A stretch of DNA of 7,374 nucleotides, from NCBI GenBank assembly GCA_947174455.1, contig CAMWIZ010000036.1:1-7374 (forward strand), read 5' to 3'. Of the stretch, positions 4,438-7,374 are shown piece by piece (within the stretch, counting starts at the first letter, position 1; every line of letters begins with the position of its first letter). The notes under the pieces were generated by a model. The model worked only from the letters and a program-made list of their open reading frames with translations. It ran no database searches and was not told the origin of the DNA. The position numbers and the translations under genes were made by a program. This DNA is from an uncultured Clostridia bacterium. Its GTDB lineage: Bacteria; Bacillota; Clostridia; Oscillospirales; Acutalibacteraceae.

Positions 4438-7047
4438 TTAGTCACCATAATAAGCATGGAGATACATTTCCTTAATCTCGCTCATCAATGGGTAACGTGG
4501 GTTAGCACCTGTGCACTGGTCATCAAATGCCTGCTCAACCATGTCATCAAGTCTATTGAGGAAGTCTTGCTCATCAATGCCATACTCCTTGATTGTCTTC
4601 TTGATGCCGATTCTCTCTTTAAGCTCATCAATAGCCTTAATAAGGTTCTCAAGCTTCTCTTCGTCGTTCTTGCCGCCAAGTCCGAGATAATCAGCAACCT
4701 CAGCATATCTTGCAAGTGTATGAGGATGATCATACTGACTGAATGTACCCATCTTAACAGGTGTTTCGGAAGCGTTAAAACGAAGAACGTCATTAATCAT
4801 CAACGCATTTGCAATACCGTGTGGCAAGTGGTGGAAAGCACCAAGCTTATGAGCCATTGAGTGGCAAATACCCAAGAATGCGTTGGCAAATGCCATACCT
4901 GCCATTGTAGCAGCGTTAGCCATCTTCTCTCTTGCAACAGGATCGTTAGGACCGTTGTCATAAGCTCTTGGGAGATATTCAAAGATCATCTTCAAGGAAC
5001 GAAGGGCAATACCGTCTGTGTAATCTGTTGCCATGATTGAAGCATAAGCCTCAAGTGCGTGTGTAACAGCGTCGATACCTGATGCTGATGTAAGACCCTT
5101 AGGAGCAGTCATATGCATATCTGCATCAATGATAGCCATATTCGGGAGAAGCTCATAGTCAGCAAGAGGATACTTAACACCTGTCTGCTCGTCAGTGATA
5201 ACTGCAAACGGGGTAACCTCTGAACCTGTACCTGCTGATGTTGGGATAGCAATGAAGTATGCCTTCTCGCCCATCTTCGGGAATGTGTAAATTCTCTTTC
5301 TGATATCTACAAAACGCATAGCCATATCAAGGAAGTCTGCCTCAGGATGCTCATAGAGAACCCACATAATCTTACCTGCGTCCATTGCAGAACCACCGCC
5401 GATTGCGATGATTGTGTCAGGCTGGAACGCCTTCATCTGCTCTGCACCCTCTTTTGCACAAGCAAGTGTCGGGTCCGGAGCAACATTGTAGAATGTTGTG
5501 TGAACAATGCCCATCTCGTCGAGCTTATCTGTGATTGGCTTAGTGTAGCCATTGTTGTAAAGGAAGCTGTCTGTTACGATGAAAGCTTTCTTCTTGCCCA
5601 TTACGTCTTTAAGCTCACTAAGAGCTACAGGCAATGAACCCTTCTTAAAGTAAACCTTCTGTGGAGCTCTGAACCAAAGCATATTCTCTCGCCTCTCTGC
5701 TACAGTCTTGATATTGATAAGATGCTTAACACCAACGTTCTCAGAAACGCTGTTTCCACCCCATGAACCGCAGCCCAATGTGAGGGAAGGAGCAAGCTTG
5801 AAGTTATAAAGGTCGCCGATACCACCGAGTGAAGACGGTGTATTTACGATAAGGCGGCAAGCCTTCATTCTCTCAGCAAAACGGTCGAGCTTCTCTCTCT
5901 CGTTTACATTGTCAATCCAAAGAACAGAAGTATGACCCATACCGCCGTTGTTTGTAAGGAGTGTTTCTGCCATGTCAAGAGCGTTGTCAAAATCTTCAGA
6001 TTTGTACATACCGAGGATTGTTGTCAATTTCTCGTGACCGAATGCCTCTTCGGGATCTGTGCTTGTAGCCTCACCGATAAGAACCTTAGTCTGCTCAGGA
6101 ACCTCAAAACCTGCCATCTTTGCAATGGTTACAGGACGCTGACCAACGATCTTTGCATTTAATGCACCGTTAATAAGGAGTGTGTTTCTAATCTTATCTG
6201 CCTCTTCATCATTGAGGAAGTAGCAGCCTCTCTTAATGAACTCAGCCTTTACAGCATCATATACACGCTTATCTGCAATAACAGTCTGCTCTGTAGCACA
6301 AATCATACCGTTATCAAATGTCTTGGAGTGAATGATTGAGTTTACTGCATTGATAATATCAGCGGAAGAGTCGATAATTGCCGCAGCATTACCCGCACCA
6401 ACACCAACAGCCGGAGTACCGCTTGAATAAGCAGCCTTAACCATTCCCGGACCGCCTGTTGCGAGGATAATGTCAGCCTCTCTCATAAGAATATTTGTAA
6501 GCTCAAGGCTTGGAACATCAATCCAGCCGATGATACCCTCAGGAGCACCTGCCTTAACAGCAGCCTCAAGAACCACCTTAGCAGCTGCGATTGTGGAATC
6601 CTTTGCTCTTGGGTGTGGGCTGATGATAATACCGTTTCTTGTTTTCAAAGAAATAAGGGTCTTAAAGATAGCTGTAGATGTTGGGTTAGTTGTAGGAATA
6701 ACCGCACCTACTACACCGATTGGCTCTGCAATCTTAGTAACACCGTAAGCAGGGTCGCTCTCGATAACGCCACAGGTCTTTGTATCCTTATATGCATTAT
6801 AGATGTACTCGGCAGCGTAGTGGTTCTTGATAACCTTATCTTCTACAATGCCCATGCCTGTCTCGGCAACTGCCATCTTTGCAAGTCTGATTCTCTCTTT
6901 ATTTGCTGCCAAAGCTGCTGCTTTAAAGATTTGGTCAACCTGCTCTTGACTGTATGTTGCGAACTTACTCTGTGCCGCTCTTACTTCCTTGAGCTTTTCT
7001 TCAAAAGCTTCTACACTGTCAACCAAAGTGTACTGATACTCGCTCAT
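4438..7047 (-). CDS. adhE: bifunctional acetaldehyde-CoA/alcohol dehydrogenase AdhE
   Basis: Reduces acetyl-CoA to acetaldehyde and then to ethanol in the cytoplasm, using two NADH, and so regenerates NAD+ in fermentation. The 869 residues match full-length AdhE (E. coli, 891). The N-terminal aldehyde dehydrogenase domain (about 1-440) has the nucleotide-fold segment GAVIPTTNPTSTAIFK (114-129), GVGAGNAA (215-222) and catalytic Cys250 in DNGMICATEQT. A linker (about 441-460) leads to the iron-dependent alcohol dehydrogenase domain. That domain has AIGGGSAMDAGKIMW (548-562), PTSAGTGSEVTPFAVI (602-617), SGIDAVTHALEAY (656-668) and GICHSMAHKLGAFHHLPHG (726-744). The four iron ligands are predicted as Asp659, His663, His729 and His743. 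The family forms helical spirosome filaments. The start MSEYQYT is fixed by AGGAGA; an upstream extension of 49 residues is rejected. Single-gene transcript with a strong promoter and structured leader. Confidence 0.97.
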   Translation of the reverse strand: MSEYQYTLVDSVEAFEEKLKEVRAAQSKFATYSQEQVDQIFKAAALAANKERIRLAKMAVAETGMGIVEDKVIKNHYAAEYIYNAYKDTKTCGVIESDPAYGVTKIAEPIGVVGAVIPTTNPTSTAIFKTLISLKTRNGIIISPHPRAKDSTIAAAKVVLEAAVKAGAPEGIIGWIDVPSLELTNILMREADIILATGGPGMVKAAYSSGTPAVGVGAGNAAAIIDSSADIINAVNSIIHSKTFDNGMICATEQTVIADKRVYDAVKAEFIKRGCYFLNDEEADKIRNTLLINGALNAKIVGQRPVTIAKMAGFEVPEQTKVLIGEATSTDPEEAFGHEKLTTILGMYKSEDFDNALDMAETLLTNNGGMGHTSVLWIDNVNEREKLDRFAERMKACRLIVNTPSSLGGIGDLYNFKLAPSLTLGCGSWGGNSVSENVGVKHLINIKTVAERRENMLWFRAPQKVYFKKGSLPVALSELKDVMGKKKAFIVTDSFLYNNGYTKPITDKLDEMGIVHTTFYNVAPDPTLACAKEGAEQMKAFQPDTIIAIGGGSAMDAGKIMWVLYEHPEADFLDMAMRFVDIRKRIYTFPKMGEKAYFIAIPTSAGTGSEVTPFAVITDEQTGVKYPLADYELLPNMAIIDADMHMTAPKGLTSASGIDAVTHALEAYASIMATDYTDGIALRSLKMIFEYLPRAYDNGPNDPVAREKMANAATMAGMAFANAFLGICHSMAHKLGAFHHLPHGIANALMINDVLRFNASETPVKMGTFSQYDHPHTLARYAEVADYLGLGGKNDEEKLENLIKAIDELKERIGIKKTIKEYGIDEQDFLNRLDDMVEQAFDDQCTGANPRYPLMSEIKEMYLHAYYGD

Positions 7048-7053
7048 AATTAT

Positions 7054-7059
7054 TCTCCT
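7054..7059 (-). promoter_or_regulatory. ribosome binding site fixing the adhE start
   Basis: AGGAGA on the - strand ends 6 nt before the ATG at 7045-7047. It decides for the 869-residue protein over the in-frame ATG at 7194, which lies upstream of the predicted transcription start. Confidence 0.85.
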
Positions 7060-7085
7060 GACTTCTAAAATTATACTTAAATACT

Positions 7086-7149
7086 GTTGCGAAGCGGACT
7101 TTGTTATTTTTTTGTCAAAGTCTTGCTCGGTTAACCGACGATTCGCAAC
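7086..7149 (-). other. adhE leader RNA element: predicted three-way junction
   Basis: In the adhE leader, GTTGCGAATCG (7139-7149) can pair with CGCTTCGCAAC (7086-7096) as 10 of 11 pairs, with one T-C mismatch. It encloses two hairpins. One is the perfect palindrome TCGGTTAACCGA (7127-7138; 4-bp stem, TTAA loop). The other is GACTTTG/CAAAGTC (7116-7122 with 7097-7103) around a 12-nt A-rich loop. Only four bases (7123-7126, GCAA) are unpaired at the junction, and both hairpins abut the outer stem. No T run follows, so it is not a plain terminator. It ends 38 nt before the ATG. I do not recognise a known riboswitch class. The pairing is seen in the sequence; a regulatory role is inferred. Confidence 0.5.
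7101..7118. promoter_or_regulatory. candidate Rex-like operator in the adhE leader
   Basis: TTGTTATTTTTTTGTCAA matches the clostridial redox-repressor pattern TTGTTA-N6-TAACAA at 10 of 12 defined positions. Rex control of adhE by the NADH/NAD+ ratio is established in several Clostridia. The site lies about 35-50 bp downstream of the predicted start and overlaps one hairpin of the leader, so the symmetry may have either cause. Confidence 0.3.
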
Positions 7150-7153
7150 CACC

Positions 7154-7171
7154 TTGATAAATATATCACAC
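7154..7171. promoter_or_regulatory. palindrome over the adhE -10, possible operator
   Basis: On the - strand GTGTGATATATTTATCAA contains the perfect inverted repeat TGATA-TATT-TATCA, centred on the -10. It matches the TTGTGA-N6-TCACAA form of the Rex site at only 9 of 12 positions and resembles Crp/Fnr-type half-sites imperfectly. Part of the symmetry is inherent in the extended -10 sequence. Confidence 0.3.
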
Positions 7172-7188
7172 CGCAAGTTTTTTTTCAA
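7160..7188 (-). promoter_or_regulatory. adhE promoter (extended -10)
   Basis: On the - strand, -35 TTGAAA (7183-7188), an exact 17-bp spacer, and -10 TATATT (7160-7165) preceded by TG-A, giving an extended -10. An A8 tract runs through the -35 edge. The start should fall near 7153, producing a leader of about 106 nt. Confidence 0.8.
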
Positions 7189-7241
7189 TAGCAAAATTAA
7201 GATTTTAGGGGGAATTTTGTAAAATCCACATTTTAACCCTA

Positions 7242-7259
7242 TTTAGTCATTTTAGACAT
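7242..7259 (+). repeat. 9-bp tandem direct repeat upstream of adhE
   Basis: TTTAGTCAT followed immediately by TTTAGACAT, identical at 8 of 9 positions. It lies about 55-75 bp upstream of the adhE -35. It may be chance in AT-rich DNA. Confidence 0.35.
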
Positions 7260-7289
7260 ATAAATCATGGTTATTTTGACAAATCGTTC

Positions 7290-7321
7290 AGTTAGGCAAA
7301 AAAGCTAACTAAAAGCTGACT
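7290..7321 (+). repeat. 11-bp tandem repeat plus inverted repeat upstream of adhE
   Basis: AAAAGCTAACT (7300-7310) is followed directly by AAAAGCTGACT (7311-7321), 10 of 11 identical and spaced by one helical turn. AGTTAG (7290-7295) forms an inverted repeat with CTAACT (7305-7310) across 9 nt. There is no T run after the hairpin, so it is not a terminator. It could be a regulator-binding cluster, but no family is suggested. Confidence 0.4.
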
Positions 7322-7374
7322 ACTTATATCACTTATTTGAAGGTAAAGAAAGAACCAACAATCAAACCTATGTG

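Larger units (their letters stand above)
7189..7374. other. intergenic region upstream of the adhE promoter, no gene seen
   Basis: No supportable reading frame, RNA gene or second clear promoter is found between the adhE -35 and the window edge. With 7048-7188 it makes a 327-bp gene-free stretch, which carries the adhE leader, promoter and candidate operators. This upstream part is AT-rich and holds the short repeats listed separately. Confidence 0.6.

Noticed and set aside
4456..4860. Open frame of 134 residues on the + strand, antisense to adhE
   Set aside because: Shadow of the adhE reading frame; no recognisable domain or start signals.
6613..7068. Open frame of 151 residues on the + strand, antisense to adhE
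   Set aside because: It lies opposite conserved adhE coding sequence, is cysteine-rich and low in family-like features, and has no ribosome binding site or promoter evident.
7048..7194. A 49-residue in-frame N-terminal extension of AdhE starting at 7194
   Set aside because: It would start upstream of the predicted transcription start, lacks a ribosome binding site, does not resemble AdhE, and runs through the structured leader; MSEYQYT at 7047 has a strong AGGAGA site.
7276..7281. Perfect TTGACA on the + strand
   Set aside because: No -10-like hexamer occurs 16-18 bp downstream, so no + strand promoter is supported.
7277..7290. CcpA cre-like sequence upstream of adhE (TGAACGATTTGTCA on the - strand)
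   Set aside because: The central CG is displaced by two positions from the cre consensus TGNNANCGNTNNCA.
7370..7374. ATG at the right edge on the + strand as a gene start
   Set aside because: Only five bases are visible and no good ribosome binding site precedes it.

Overview
The window looks like chromosomal DNA from an anaerobic, low-GC Gram-positive of class Clostridia, probably a gut Oscillospiraceae-type organism. This is inferred from a full-length bifunctional AdhE, strong AGGAG-type ribosome binding sites, AT-rich intergenic DNA with consensus sigma-A promoters, and LexA-type boxes of the Gram-positive form (GAAC-N4-GTTY). No species can be named from the sequence alone. There are six protein-coding genes: one on the + strand at the left edge and five on the - strand. 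I see no RNA genes, insertion sequences or CRISPR arrays.

Left part (1-1470). A + strand gene for a probable circularly permuted papain-fold (NlpC/P60-like, YiiX-type) enzyme converges on a - strand gene for an unrecognised secreted lipoprotein. A hairpin between them (701-734) overlaps the first gene's stop codon and probably terminates transcription from both sides. The lipoprotein gene has its own near-consensus promoter (1437-1466).

Middle (1600-4310). Three - strand genes lie in close series (gaps 44 and 48 bp): a Y-family translesion DNA polymerase (DinB-like), a 79-residue conserved-looking companion, and an ApbE-family lipoprotein FAD:protein FMN transferase. The polymerase promoter is TTGATT-17-TATAAT. 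It carries two LexA-like boxes in inverted orientation, one in the -35/-10 spacer and one just after the predicted transcription start, so SOS control is strongly suggested. ApbE may be read from the same transcript or from a weak promoter of its own at 2686-2714.

Right part (4360-7374). The - strand adhE gene (aldehyde/alcohol dehydrogenase, 869 residues) ends before a good hairpin (4362-4396). It starts from a strong extended -10 promoter (7160-7188). Its roughly 106-nt leader can fold into a compact three-way junction (7086-7149), and two sites nearby weakly resemble redox-regulator (Rex) operators. The last 170 bp hold short tandem and inverted repeats but no gene.

The most interesting items are the double SOS operator, the structured adhE leader, and the small companion of the polymerase. 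The genes do not form one pathway: the window is a series of independent units (hydrolase, lipoprotein, DNA-damage tolerance, flavinylation, fermentative NADH recycling).
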